Of a stretch of 64,000 nucleotides of DNA, positions 9,997 through 18,791 are shown piece after piece. This DNA is from Blastococcus litoris (GTDB lineage: Bacteria; Actinomycetota; Actinomycetes; Mycobacteriales; Geodermatophilaceae), in the NCBI RefSeq assembly GCF_003075095.1, contig NZ_QCZF01000006.1:101881-165880 (forward strand), in the 5' to 3' direction. The translations under genes and the position numbers were made by a program. The notes under the pieces are model-generated. The model did not search any database and was not told the DNA's origin. It saw nothing but the letters and a program-made list of their open reading frames with translations. Every line of letters starts with the position of its first letter. The stretch's first letter is position 1.

Positions 9997-10415
9997 GAGC
10001 GACCCTCCCCGGCCACGAGCTCCTCGTCCGCGGTGGCGGTGGCGCGGATCGCCGTCCGGCCGAGCAGGAGCCCGCCCACCACGGCCAGCAGACCACCGAG
10101 CACGGAGGCGACGACGTAGCCGCCGGCGACGGCCCACGCGCCGGCGTCGGCCAGCCGGACCACGTCGACGGCGAAGGTCGAGTACGTCGTGAACCCGCCG
10201 AGCACACCGGTGGCCAGGAAGGGGCGCAGCAGCGTCATCGTGCGGAAGCGCTCGAGCAGGACCGCCAGCAGGAACCCGATCAGCAGGCAGCCGGTGAGGT
10301 TGACCGCCAGGGTCGGCCAGGGCCAGCCGGCGGGGGAGGAGGGCAGCGCCTCGCCCACGGCCCACCGCGCCAGCGCGCCCAGCGCACCGCCCAGCGCCAC
10401 CACGAGGTAGACCAT
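9993..10415 (-). CDS. crcB: Fluoride channel CrcB/FluC, first copy
   Basis: A 140-residue Fluc-family channel with four hydrophobic helices and the signature GVLGGFTTYSTFAVD, in which the usual TTFSTF has become TTYSTF. The start ATG at 10415 is preceded by AGGAGGTC about 11 nt upstream, which is longer than the usual spacing. The C-terminus has an acidic tail of about 10 residues after the fourth helix. It is cotranscribed with the second copy and is divergent from the racemase gene at 10514; only 98 bp separate the two starts. Confidence 0.92.
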   Translation of the reverse strand: MVYLVVALGGALGALARWAVGEALPSSPAGWPWPTLAVNLTGCLLIGFLLAVLLERFRTMTLLRPFLATGVLGGFTTYSTFAVDVVRLADAGAWAVAGGYVVASVLGGLLAVVGGLLLGRTAIRATATADEELVAGEGRS

Positions 10416-10513
10416 CGGCGGCCGGGACCTCCTGCTCGGGGTCGGTACGGGGTCGGGCAGCATGCCCGGAGGAGGGTCGCACGCCGGCGGCCCGAGTCCG
10501 AGGAGGAGCCACG

Positions 10514-11614
10514 GTGGGCGGACCGCTGCAGGGCGTACGGGTCGTGGAGTTCGCCGGGCTCGGGCCCGGGCCGTTCTGCGGCATGCTGCTGGCCGACCTG
10601 GGCGCGGACGTGGTCCGGATCGACCGGCGCGGCTCGCGCGGCGGCCTGATCGGCGCCCTCGGTGCGACGTCCCTGCTCGACCGCGGCAAGCGCTCGATCG
10701 CCCTGGACCTCAAGGACGACGCCGATCTGGCCGTCGTGCGGGCGCTGGTGGCGCGGGCCGACGTCCTGCTGGAGGGGTTCCGGCCCGGCGTCATGGAGCG
10801 CCTGGGGCTGGGGCCCGACGACCTGCTGGCGCTGCGCCCGTCGCTGGTCTACGGCCGGATGACCGGCTGGGGGCAGACCGGCCCGCTGGCGTCGTCGGCC
10901 GGGCACGACATCGGGTACATCGCGCTCACCGGGGCGCTCGGTGCCTCGGGCCGGCCGGACGAGCGACCGGCGCCGCCGCTGAACCTGCTGGGCGACTTCG
11001 GCGGTGGGGGCGTCTTCCTGGCCCTGGGTGCCGTGGCGGCGCTCGTGCACGCCCGGGCGACGGGGGAGGGGCAGGTCGTGGACGCCGCCATCGTCGACGG
11101 CACCGCCGTCCTGACCACGATGATCCACGGGATGCTCGACGCCGGCGTCTGGACCGACCGCCGGGGCCGCAACCTGCTCGACACCGGAGCGCCGTTCTAC
11201 GACGTCTACCGCTGCGCCGACGGCCAGTTCCTCGCCGTCGGGGCGCTGGAGGAGCAGTTCTACGCGGCGCTGCTGGACGGCCTGGGGCTGGCCGGCGACG
11301 AGTCGCTGCCCGACCGGAACGACCCGCGCCAGTGGGGCGCCCTGCGCGAGCGGTTCACGCAGGCGTTCGCCGCACGCTCGCGGGACGAGTGGTGGACGGT
11401 CTTCGCCGGCACCGACGCGTGCGTGGCCCCCGTCTGGTCGCTGCTCGAGGCGACGCGCGACGAGCACAACCGCGAGCGCGGTGTCTTCGTCGAGGTCGAC
11501 GGCGTCGTGCAGCCCGAGGTCGCGCCCCGGTTCTCGGTCACTCCCGGAGCCGTGGGCTCCGTGCCGCGACCCGGCCAGCACGACGCCGAGATCCGCGCCG
11601 AACTCGGCCTGTAG
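10514..11614 (+). CDS. Alpha-methylacyl-CoA racemase (CoA-transferase family III fold)
   Basis: A 366-residue enzyme that epimerises 2-methylacyl-CoA thioesters so branched chains or sterol side chains can enter beta-oxidation. It has the family III CoA-transferase fold, but the residues of the Mycobacterium tuberculosis racemase MCR (His126, Asp156, Glu241) match His131 in SAGHDIGY, Asp161 in LLGDFGGGG and Glu246 in ALEEQFY at a constant offset of five. This separates it from formyl- or carnitine-CoA transferases. The GTG start at 10514 sits 6 nt after a strong AGGAGGAG. It stands alone, convergent with ngg across a short hairpin. Substrate preference cannot be read from the sequence. Confidence 0.92.
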   Translation: MGGPLQGVRVVEFAGLGPGPFCGMLLADLGADVVRIDRRGSRGGLIGALGATSLLDRGKRSIALDLKDDADLAVVRALVARADVLLEGFRPGVMERLGLGPDDLLALRPSLVYGRMTGWGQTGPLASSAGHDIGYIALTGALGASGRPDERPAPPLNLLGDFGGGGVFLALGAVAALVHARATGEGQVVDAAIVDGTAVLTTMIHGMLDAGVWTDRRGRNLLDTGAPFYDVYRCADGQFLAVGALEEQFYAALLDGLGLAGDESLPDRNDPRQWGALRERFTQAFAARSRDEWWTVFAGTDACVAPVWSLLEATRDEHNRERGVFVEVDGVVQPEVAPRFSVTPGAVGSVPRPGQHDAEIRAELGL

Positions 11615-11640
11615 ACCGGCTTTCCGTACCGGAAGCCGGT
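11615..11640. terminator. Bidirectional hairpin between racemase and ngg
   Basis: ACCGGCTT and AAGCCGGT arms extended by CC/GG fill the 28-bp gap between two convergent stop codons. It could stop transcription in both directions. Confidence 0.6.
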
Positions 11641-11642
11641 CC

Positions 11643-13400
11643 TCAGCGGCGGCGGGTCTCGGGGAAGAGCAGGTCGACGAAGCGCTCGGCCGTGGGCCGC
11701 GGCTCGTGGTTGGCCAGCCCCGGCCGCTCGTTCGCCTCGATGAACACGTAGTCCGGCCCCTCGACGTCGGGCACCAGGAAGTCCAGCCCCGTCACCGGGA
11801 TGCCCAGCGCCGAGGCCGCCCGCACGGACGCCTCCGCGATCTCCGGGTTCAGCTGGTCGGTGACGTCCACGATCGTCCCGCCGGTGTGCAGGTTCGCCGT
11901 GCGCCGCACCCGGATGCGCTCGCCGTTGGGTGGGACGTCGTCCATCGCGTAGCCGGCGTCGGCGACGACCTCGGCCGTCGCGTCGTCGAGGGGGATGCGC
12001 GACTCCCCGCCCGTCGCACGCTCCCGGCGGCGGCTGGTGGAGCGGACCAGCTCGGCGACCGTGTGCCGGCCGTCCCCGACGACCTCGGCCGGACGGCGGA
12101 CGGCGGCGGCCACCACCTCGCGGTCGATGACGACGACCCGCAGGTCGTCGCCGTCCACCAGCTCCTCCACCAGGACGTCGGGGCAGAACTGAAGGGCGAG
12201 CGCGACCGCCCGCTCGAGGCCGGCCTCGTCCTTCACGCCGACGGTGATGCCCCGGCCCTGCTCGCCACGCGCGGGCTTGACCACCACCTGCCCGACGTCG
12301 CGGAGGAAGGCCGTCGCGTCGTCCAGCTCGCCCTCGCAGGCCAGCGCACCCCGGGCCACCCGGACGCCGGCCCGCTCCATGATCCGGCGGGTCACCCGCT
12401 TGTCGTCGCAGCGGCTCATCGCCACGGCGCTGGTGAACTCCGACAGCGACTCCCGGGTGAGCACCGTCCGGCCACCGACCGACAGGCGCATCTCGCCCCA
12501 CTCGGGATCGGTCACCTCCACCCGGATGCCACGCCGCAGCGCCTCCTCGGCGATGATCCGGGCGTAGGGGTTCACGTCCTCGAGCCCGGGCGGCCGGGCG
12601 GCGAACAGCGGGGTGTTGATCGGGTTCTTCCGCTTGACGCAGACCGCCGCCACCCGTGTGAAGCCGAGCTTGTCGTAGAGCCGGATCGCCCCCGCGTTGT
12701 CGTGCATCACCGAGAGGTCCATGTAGGACCGCCCCCGGCCGACGTAGCGCTCGGCCAGCACCCGGACCAGCGCCTCACCGGTGCCGGGCGGGGCGTCCTG
12801 CGCGTGCACGGCCAGGCACCAGAGGCTGCTTCCGCCCTCCGGGTCGTCGAAGGCCAGCTGGTGGTCGACGCCGGTGACGGTGCCGACGATCGCGCCGGTG
12901 CGCTGGTCCTCGGCCACGAGGTAGGTGAAGGCGCGGGTCCGGTGGTTGCGCCACATCAGCTCGGCGTCGCCGACGACCATCCCGTTGCGGGCGTAGATCT
13001 CGTTGATCGCCTCCATGTCGGCCAGCGAGGTGACCGTGCGCACGAACACGCCGCGGATCAGCTCGGTGCGCGGCCGGTACCGGTGCAGGTCGAGCCGGTA
13101 GGTGTAGCTCGGGTCGATGAACAGCTCGTCGGGCGCGAGCCCCACCAGCACGTGCGGGTCCCGCGGGTAGATGCAGATGTCGCGCTCGCCGGCCTCCTCG
13201 GCGCGCATGGCGTCCACGATGTCGAGGAGGTCGGCGAAGGTCTGGCCGAAGACCAGCCGCCCCCACGCGAGGTCGAGGACGACGTCGGTCTGCATGCCCT
13301 GCCGCTCGTGCTGCGAGGGCGCCTTCCACGAGCGGCTGGTCATCGCGGGGGCGGGGGAGACGGGCGTGCGACGGCGGTGGCCGGCGAGCCGGGGTGACAC
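11643..13400 (-). CDS. ngg: N-acetylglutaminylglutamine synthetase (GNAT-ATP-grasp fusion)
   Basis: A 585-residue two-domain enzyme of the osmoprotectant NAGGN pathway. The first half (about 30-270) includes a GNAT acetyltransferase with SLADMEAINEIYARNGMVV, ending in the DNAGAIRLYDKLGF helix typical of GNAT proteins. The second half (about 300-580) is an ATP-grasp ligase with KPARGEQGRGITV and the metal site FIEANERPG. In Sinorhizobium this type of protein makes N-acetyl-glutaminylglutamine, which AsnO then amidates. GTG 13400 is backed by GAGGAGG lying over the asnO stop, 11 bp away, so the pair is an operon. The M42-type peptidase that often completes the trio is not nearby. Confidence 0.9.
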   Translation of the reverse strand: MSPRLAGHRRRTPVSPAPAMTSRSWKAPSQHERQGMQTDVVLDLAWGRLVFGQTFADLLDIVDAMRAEEAGERDICIYPRDPHVLVGLAPDELFIDPSYTYRLDLHRYRPRTELIRGVFVRTVTSLADMEAINEIYARNGMVVGDAELMWRNHRTRAFTYLVAEDQRTGAIVGTVTGVDHQLAFDDPEGGSSLWCLAVHAQDAPPGTGEALVRVLAERYVGRGRSYMDLSVMHDNAGAIRLYDKLGFTRVAAVCVKRKNPINTPLFAARPPGLEDVNPYARIIAEEALRRGIRVEVTDPEWGEMRLSVGGRTVLTRESLSEFTSAVAMSRCDDKRVTRRIMERAGVRVARGALACEGELDDATAFLRDVGQVVVKPARGEQGRGITVGVKDEAGLERAVALALQFCPDVLVEELVDGDDLRVVVIDREVVAAAVRRPAEVVGDGRHTVAELVRSTSRRRERATGGESRIPLDDATAEVVADAGYAMDDVPPNGERIRVRRTANLHTGGTIVDVTDQLNPEIAEASVRAASALGIPVTGLDFLVPDVEGPDYVFIEANERPGLANHEPRPTAERFVDLLFPETRRR

Positions 13401-13411
13401 GGGAGCCCTCC

Positions 13412-15196
13412 TCAGACCGCGTGGGCCTGCAGCCAGAGCTCGAGCAGGCCGAGCTGCCAGAGCTTGTTGCCCCGCAGCGGCGTGAGCTCGCCGTTGGGGT
13501 CGGCGAGCAGCGCGTCGACGTACTCCGGCCGGAAGAGCCCGCGGTCACGGGCCGCGTCGGAGGCGAGGGCGTCGCGCACCTGGTCGAGCACCTTGCCCTG
13601 CAGGTGGGTGATCGCCGGCACGGGGAAGTAGCCCTTGGGCCGGTCGATGACCTCCGGCGGGATGATCCGCCGGCCGATCGCCTTGAGGATCCCCTTGCCG
13701 CCGTCGGCCAGCTTCAGCTCCGGCGGGCACAGCGCCGCGAGCTCGACCAGGTCGTGGTCGAGGAACGGCACGCGGGCCTCCAGCCCCCAGGCCATGGACA
13801 TGTTGTCGACCCGCTTCACCGGGTCGTCGACCAGCATGATCTCGCTGTCGAGGCGCAGGGCGGCGTCCACGGCGGTCTCGGCGCCGGCACGGGACATGTG
13901 CTCGCGCACGAAGGCGAGGCTCGGGTCCTGGTCGAGCAGGTAGCGGTCGGAGACGACCGAGCGCATCCGCTCGTGGTCGCGGTCGAAGAAGGCCTTCGCG
14001 TACCTCTCCACGGCCTCGTCCCGGCCCGCTCCGGCCAGCGGCGGGTACCAGTGGTAGCCGGCGAAGACCTCGTCCGCGCCCTGCCCCGACTGGACGACGC
14101 GGATGGTCTCGCTGACCCGCTCGCTGAGCAGGTCGAAGGCGACGACGTCGTGGCTGACCATGGGCTCGGCCATCGCCCCGATGGCGTGCCCGAGCGCGGC
14201 GGACAGCTCGTCGGAGGTCACCCGGATGCGGTGGTGGTCGGTGGCGAAGTGCTCGGCGATGACGTCGGAGTACGCGAACTCGTCACCCTCGCGCCCGCCG
14301 ACCGACTCGAAGCCGATCGAGTAGGTGGCCAGGCCGGTCTGCCCCTCCTGCGCCAGCAGGCCGACGATGAGGCTGGAGTCCAGCCCGCCGGACAGCAGCA
14401 CGCCGACCGGGATGTCGGCGACCAGGCGCCGGCGCACGGCGACCCGGAGCGCCTCCTCGACGGCGTCCTCCCAGTCGCGCGCCGACCAGCCCGCGTGCTC
14501 GGGGCGGCGCTCGTAGGTGGCGTTCCAGTACCGGTGCTCGGTGCTGGTGCCGTCGGCCTCGATCACCCGCACCGTGGCCGGGGGGAGCTTGCGGACGCCG
14601 CTGAGGATGGTCCGCGGCGCCGGGACCACGGCGTGCCACGTCAGGTAGTGGTGCAGCGCCACGGGGTCGATCGAGGTGTCGACGTCACCGCCCTTCAGCA
14701 GCGCAGGCAGCGTCGAGGCGAAGCGGAGCCGCTTCCCCGGCGTCTCGGCCAGGTAGAGCGGCTTGATGCCCAGCCGGTCGCGGGCCATCACGACGCGGCC
14801 GGTGTCCCGCTCGTGGATCACGAAGGCGAACATCCCGTGCAGGTGCGAGACGACGTCGGTGCCCCAGTGGTGGTAGCCCTTGAGGATCACCTCGGTGTCG
14901 CTGTGCGAGAAGAACCGGTAGCCGTGGCCCTCGAGCTCGGCGCGCAGCTCCTGGTAGTCGTAGATGCAGCCGTTGAAGACGGCGGTCAGCCCGAGGTCGT
15001 TGTCCACCATGGGCTGCGAGCCGCAGGTGGACAGGTCGATGACCGACAGCCGGCGGTGACCGAAGGCCACCCGCCCGTTGCTCCACGAACCCTGGCCGTC
15101 CGGTCCCCGGGGGACGAGGGACTCGACCATGCGGGCGACCGCGGTCGTGTCGGCCAGGGACCCGTCGAAGGTGATCTCGCCGCAGAGGCCGCACAT
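13412..15196 (-). CDS. asnO: NAGGN amidotransferase, asparagine-synthetase family
   Basis: A 594-residue class II glutamine amidotransferase. Cys2 of MCGLCGEITF is the N-terminal nucleophile of the glutaminase domain (about 1-200), and the synthetase domain carries the PP-loop-like SGGLDSSLIVGLL. Paired with ngg, it should convert N-acetylglutaminylglutamine to its amide, a compatible solute. It could be a plain asparagine synthetase, but the adjacency to the GNAT-ATP-grasp fusion and the overall length point to the osmolyte enzyme. The ATG at 15196 fixes Cys2 after Met removal. It is the first gene of the two-gene operon; a hairpin and a parS-like site lie upstream. Confidence 0.9.
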   Translation of the reverse strand: MCGLCGEITFDGSLADTTAVARMVESLVPRGPDGQGSWSNGRVAFGHRRLSVIDLSTCGSQPMVDNDLGLTAVFNGCIYDYQELRAELEGHGYRFFSHSDTEVILKGYHHWGTDVVSHLHGMFAFVIHERDTGRVVMARDRLGIKPLYLAETPGKRLRFASTLPALLKGGDVDTSIDPVALHHYLTWHAVVPAPRTILSGVRKLPPATVRVIEADGTSTEHRYWNATYERRPEHAGWSARDWEDAVEEALRVAVRRRLVADIPVGVLLSGGLDSSLIVGLLAQEGQTGLATYSIGFESVGGREGDEFAYSDVIAEHFATDHHRIRVTSDELSAALGHAIGAMAEPMVSHDVVAFDLLSERVSETIRVVQSGQGADEVFAGYHWYPPLAGAGRDEAVERYAKAFFDRDHERMRSVVSDRYLLDQDPSLAFVREHMSRAGAETAVDAALRLDSEIMLVDDPVKRVDNMSMAWGLEARVPFLDHDLVELAALCPPELKLADGGKGILKAIGRRIIPPEVIDRPKGYFPVPAITHLQGKVLDQVRDALASDAARDRGLFRPEYVDALLADPNGELTPLRGNKLWQLGLLELWLQAHAV

Positions 15197-15239
15197 GCAG
15201 ACCTATCCAACTCGGGCGTCGCGGCCTTGGCGAGTCGGA

Positions 15240-15280
15240 ACCGGCCCGGGGTGGCGCAGTTCACGCCGCCCCGGGCCGGT
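15240..15280 (-). terminator. Hairpin after the subtilase gene, abutting a parS-like site
   Basis: Arms at 15240-15256 and 15264-15280 pair over 16 of 17 positions, with a loop of CAGTTCA. It lies downstream of the stop at 15297 on the minus strand and touches the parS-like palindrome at 15281. Confidence 0.7.
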
Positions 15281-15294
15281 GTTCCACGTGGAAC
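15281..15294. other. parS-like site 1 (ParB-binding palindrome)
   Basis: GTTCCACGTGGAAC is a perfect 14-bp palindrome that differs from the classical parS core GTTTCACGTGAAAC only by a symmetrical T/A to C/G change. It lies 2 bp past the subtilase stop. Three more identical copies are in the window. Parallel origin-proximal clusters of such sites load ParB for chromosome segregation. Confidence 0.85.
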
Positions 15295-15296
15295 GG

Positions 15297-16766
15297 CTAC
15301 TCGGTCAGCCGGGCCACCGCCGCGACCACGTCGACGAGGCCGGTGCCCTTGTCGTACGAGGTCGGGTAGCCGTCGACGGACTGGTAGGCCGCGCCGTCCG
15401 TGAACCGGTGGGTGGTGCCCTTCAGCGCCGCCTCGACCTCGGCCGGGGTGGCCGTCGGGTCGGCCTGGAAGAGCTGGGCCACGATGCCGGCGATGTGCGG
15501 CGCCGCCATCGACGTCCCGCTGATGGTGTTGAACGTGCCGACGTCGAGGAGGCCGGGACCGTTGCGCGGGTCGAGACCGGTCGAGCAGATCGGCAGGTAG
15601 AGCCGGCAGGAGGACGTGATGTTCTCGCCCGGCGCCGAGAGGTCGGGCCAGGTGGAGGGGTCGGTCGCCGCGCCGCGCGAAGAGAACTCGCTGACGACGC
15701 CGTCGCGCGTGCCGGTGTCCTGGTCGTAGTACGACGCCACCGAGAGGATGCCGCCGGTCGGGTCCTGGCCGGGCGGGTTCGTCAGCGACGCGGAGCCGTC
15801 GCCGCCGTCGTTGCCGGCCGCCCAGACGGTGACGACCCCGTCCTCGACGAGGGCCCGCTGCAGCTTCACCGTCGCGGAGTTCGGGTCGAACTCGCCACCG
15901 CCGCTCGGTCCGTAGGAGTTGTTGGTGACCTTGATCGGCGGGCAGGTGGCGGCGGGGACGCCCGCACCGCAGGGCGCCTCGTGGTTCTCCAGCACCCAGT
16001 TGAGCGCGGAGTCCGCGCCGACGATCAGCAGGACGGCGCCGGTCGAGATGGAGACGATGCTGGCGCCGGGCGCGGCACCCTGCAGCTGACCGCCGTCGGC
16101 GAGGGTGGTCGGCCGGCCGGCGACGATGCCGCTCACGTGCGTGCCGTGCCCGCCGCCGGAGATGGTGTCGGTGTCGAGCACGCCCGGCACGCGGAGCACG
16201 CAGTCGGTGCCCGTGTCGGACTCGACGAGGCACACGCTCTTGAGGTTGGCGACGACGGCGCTGCTGCCGTCGTCGTTCCGGAAGTACGGGTGCGTGGGGT
16301 CGACACCGGAGTCGATGACCGCCACCGAGACCCCGCTGCCGTCCAGCGCCTGGCCGTTCGCGCCGGTCAGCGTCTGCACCGCCTCGGCCCCGCGCGTGGC
16401 GGCGTTGGAGGTCTCCTGGCTGAACTCGATCGGGGTGTTGCCCTCGAGGTAGGTGACGCCGGGCTCGCCGCGGGTCGCCTCGATCTGCTCCGCGGTGCCC
16501 GACGCCACCACGACGCCGATCCGCTCGAACTCGGTGACCGTCCGGAGCCCGGCCGACGCCACGGCGGCCCGTGCCGCGTCGATGTCGGTGCCGTGCACCA
16601 GCACGGTCGCCTGCGCCGCGCCGGTCAGCCCGTCGAGCTGCTCGGCGAGGAAGTCCTGCACGGGAGCCAGCGGTCCGGGCGCCGCCTGGGCGGGTGTGGC
16701 GAGGACCGCCGCCGTCAGGGCGGACAGACCTCCCACGGCGAGAGCTCGACGCAACGACCGGTTCAT
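15297..16766 (-). CDS. Secreted S8 subtilisin-like serine peptidase
   Basis: A 489-residue secreted protease. ATG 16766 follows GAGGAG and gives a Sec signal peptide with RR near the N-terminus and a likely AQA-A cleavage near residue 29. An inhibitor-like propeptide extends to about 115, then the catalytic domain with Asp152 (VAVIDSGVD), His207 (GHGTHVSG), oxyanion Asn319 (AAGNDGG) and Ser419 (GTSMAAP). Cysteines near 179/189, 266/275 and 387/394 could form disulfides outside the cell. There is no sorting signal or C-terminal anchor, so the enzyme should be released. It lies upstream of asnO but is separated from it by a hairpin, so it is probably not part of the NAGGN operon. Confidence 0.94.
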   Translation of the reverse strand: MNRSLRRALAVGGLSALTAAVLATPAQAAPGPLAPVQDFLAEQLDGLTGAAQATVLVHGTDIDAARAAVASAGLRTVTEFERIGVVVASGTAEQIEATRGEPGVTYLEGNTPIEFSQETSNAATRGAEAVQTLTGANGQALDGSGVSVAVIDSGVDPTHPYFRNDDGSSAVVANLKSVCLVESDTGTDCVLRVPGVLDTDTISGGGHGTHVSGIVAGRPTTLADGGQLQGAAPGASIVSISTGAVLLIVGADSALNWVLENHEAPCGAGVPAATCPPIKVTNNSYGPSGGGEFDPNSATVKLQRALVEDGVVTVWAAGNDGGDGSASLTNPPGQDPTGGILSVASYYDQDTGTRDGVVSEFSSRGAATDPSTWPDLSAPGENITSSCRLYLPICSTGLDPRNGPGLLDVGTFNTISGTSMAAPHIAGIVAQLFQADPTATPAEVEAALKGTTHRFTDGAAYQSVDGYPTSYDKGTGLVDVVAAVARLTE

Positions 16767-16887
16767 GGGCACTCCTCGCGGGTCCACGGCGATGTGTGCG
16801 CTGTCTCAACGAGGGCGGGGCGCCGGGGTTACTGCCCGGTAGGCCTGGGTCCGGTTGCCCGAGTCGCGGACCGGGCAGGAGCAGGCC

Positions 16888-17880
16888 ATGCGCACACGGA
16901 GACTCGGCGAGCTGACCGTCCCGGCAGAGGGGCTCGGCTGCATGGGGATGAGCGAGTTCTACGGGACGGCGGACCAGGCGGAGGCGGAGCGGACCATCCA
17001 CCGCGCGCTGGACCTCGGCGTCACCTTCCTCGACACCGCGGACATGTACGGCCCGTTCACCAACGAGCGGCTCGTCGGCCAGGCGATCGCCGGCCGCCGC
17101 GACGAGGTGGTGCTGGCGACCAAGTTCGGCAACGAGCGGGGCGAGGACGGCTCCTACCGCGGCGTCAACGGCCGGCCCGACTACGTCAGGACGGCCTGCG
17201 ACGCCTCGCTGCAGCGGCTCGGCGTCGACGTCATCGACCTCTACTACCAGCACCGCGTGGACACGACCGTGCCCGTGGAGGACACGTGGGGTGCCCTCGC
17301 CGAGCTCGTGGCCGCCGGGAAGATCCGGCACGCCGGAATCTCCGAGGCCAGCCCGGAGACGATCCGCCGGGCGCACGCGGTGCAGCCGGTCACGGCGGTG
17401 CAGACGGAGTACTCGCTGTGGACGCGCGACCCCGAGGAGAACGGCGTGCTCGCGACCTGCGCCGAGCTGGGGATCGGGTTCGTGTCCTACTCACCGATCG
17501 GCCGGGGCTTCCTGTCGGGGGAGATCCGCAGCGTCGACGACCTGGCCTCCGACGACTTCCGCCGGCACAACCCGCGCTTCCAGGGCGAGGCTTTCGAGCA
17601 GAACCTGCGGCTCGTCGACCGGGTGCGCGAGATCGCGGACGAGAAGGGCGTCACCGCGAGCCAGCTGGCGCTGGCGTGGGTGATGGCGCAGAGCGACCGC
17701 CCGGGCAGTCCGGACGTGGTCCCGATCCCCGGCACGAAGCGCGTGGCCTACCTCGAGGAGAACGCGGCGGCCGCCGACATCGAGCTGACCGCGGACGAGC
17801 TCGCCCGGATCGACCAGGCCGCCCCGGTCGGTGCGGCGCAGGGAGACCGCTACCCGGACATGTCCACCGTCCACCGCTGA
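16888..17880 (+). CDS. Aldo/keto reductase
   Basis: A 330-residue NADPH-dependent oxidoreductase of the AKR superfamily. The catalytic tetrad is visible as Asp49 and Tyr54 (DTADMYG), Lys79 (LATKFG) and His122 (YYQHRVD). The C-terminal [16 protein letters not shown] matches the cofactor-binding end of the AKR13-like group, which act on assorted aldehydes and ketones. The start is ATG 16888 with AGGAG 6 nt before it; an earlier in-frame ATG has no ribosome site. It is divergent from the subtilase across 121 bp. The physiological substrate is unknown. Confidence 0.93.
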   Translation: MRTRRLGELTVPAEGLGCMGMSEFYGTADQAEAERTIHRALDLGVTFLDTADMYGPFTNERLVGQAIAGRRDEVVLATKFGNERGEDGSYRGVNGRPDYVRTACDASLQRLGVDVIDLYYQHRVDTTVPVEDTWGALAELVAAGKIRHAGISEASPETIRRAHAVQPVTAVQTEYSLWTRDPEENGVLATCAELGIGFVSYSPIGRGFLSGEIRSVDDLASDDFRRHNPRFQGEAFEQNLRLVDRVREIADEKGVTASQLALAWVMAQSDRPGSPDVVPIPGTKRVAYLEENAAAADIELTADELARIDQAAPVGAAQGDRYPDMSTVHR

Positions 17881-17962
17881 GGGGACCTCGCTGCGGCCGG
17901 GGCGGGCGACCGCGAGAGGATGGGCCGGTGCTGACCGGCCCCTCCGCCCCGGACCTCCGCCG

Positions 17963-18328
17963 GTGACGCCGTTCCTGGTCGGCACGATCACCGTGGTGGC
18001 GGCGGCGATGACCCTGCTCGGACTGCTCTCCACGCTGGCCCACCGGCGCATCGGCCTGGTGCACCTGGCGGCCGCCGGGGTCCTGGAGGCGCTGCTGCTG
18101 GTGCAGGCGGTCATCGCGGCGGCGGCCCTGCTCGGCGGTGAGCGGCCGGAGGAGACCGCGACCTTCCTGGGCTACCTGCTCGGCGTCGTCCTGGTGCCGG
18201 TCGCCGGGGTGCTGTGGGCGCGGACCGAGCGCACGCGGTGGGCCGGCACCGTCCTCGCCGTGGCCGGCGCCGTCGTCGGCGTCATGGTCTGGCGGCTGCT
18301 GCAGCTCTGGGAGGCCACCGGTGCGTGA
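17963..18328 (+). CDS. Small four-helix membrane protein, unknown function
   Basis: A 121-residue protein with four predicted membrane helices and short loops; I do not recognise the family. The GTG at 17963 is chosen because the protein then begins directly at the first helix (TPFLVGTITVVAAAM); no clear ribosome site supports it. Its stop overlaps the start of the next membrane protein by 8 bp, so the two are coupled and may form a complex. A charged RTERTRW segment lies between helices 3 and 4. Confidence 0.75.
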   Translation: MTPFLVGTITVVAAAMTLLGLLSTLAHRRIGLVHLAAAGVLEALLLVQAVIAAAALLGGERPEETATFLGYLLGVVLVPVAGVLWARTERTRWAGTVLAVAGAVVGVMVWRLLQLWEATGA

Positions 18329-18791
18329 GGAGAGGGCGCTGGGAGCGCCCGCGGAGGAGGGCACGTCCGGTCCCGGCCGGGTGCTCGTGGCCGTGTACGG
18401 CACCTTCGCGCTCGCCGCGGGCGCCCGAGCGGGGGTGCAGCTGGCCACCCGGTTCTCCGAGGCGCCGGTCGCCTACCTGCTGTCGGCGTTCGCCGCTGTC
18501 GTCTACGTCGTCGCCACCGTCGGCCTGGCCCGCGGGCCGCGGGGACGGCGCCTGGCGCTGGCCGCGATCACCGTGGAGCTGGTCGGCGTCCTCGTCGTGG
18601 GGACGCTCTCCCTCGCGGACCGCGCCGCGTTCCCCGACGAGACGGTCTGGTCGGCGTACGGGCGCGGCTACTACTTCGTGCCGCTGGTGCTGCCGGTGCT
18701 GGGGCTGCTCCTGCTGCGCCGGAACCGGGCTCAGAAGTCCCCGCCGCCGAAGTCGCCACCGCCGAAGTCCCCGCCCCCGACGTCGCCGTAG
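18321..18791 (+). CDS. Small membrane protein with Pro-rich tail, unknown function
   Basis: A 156-residue protein with four hydrophobic segments (VLVAVYGTFALAAGA, VAYLLSAFAAVVYVVATV, LALAAITVELVGVLVVGTL, FVPLVLPVLGLLLL) and then a tail of SPPPK repeats. The GTG at 18321 overlaps the upstream gene. The last 61 bp are antisense to the 3' end of the gene at 18731-19375, and the SPPPK repeats are the reverse reading of that gene's GGGDF repeats. The tail may be neutral sequence accepted because the neighbour needs it. No family recognised. Confidence 0.75.
   Translation: MREERALGAPAEEGTSGPGRVLVAVYGTFALAAGARAGVQLATRFSEAPVAYLLSAFAAVVYVVATVGLARGPRGRRLALAAITVELVGVLVVGTLSLADRAAFPDETVWSAYGRGYYFVPLVLPVLGLLLLRRNRAQKSPPPKSPPPKSPPPTSP

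Noticed and set aside
10416-10513. Fluoride riboswitch upstream of crcB
   Set aside because: The conserved core elements of the crcB motif could not be found in the 98-bp divergent region.
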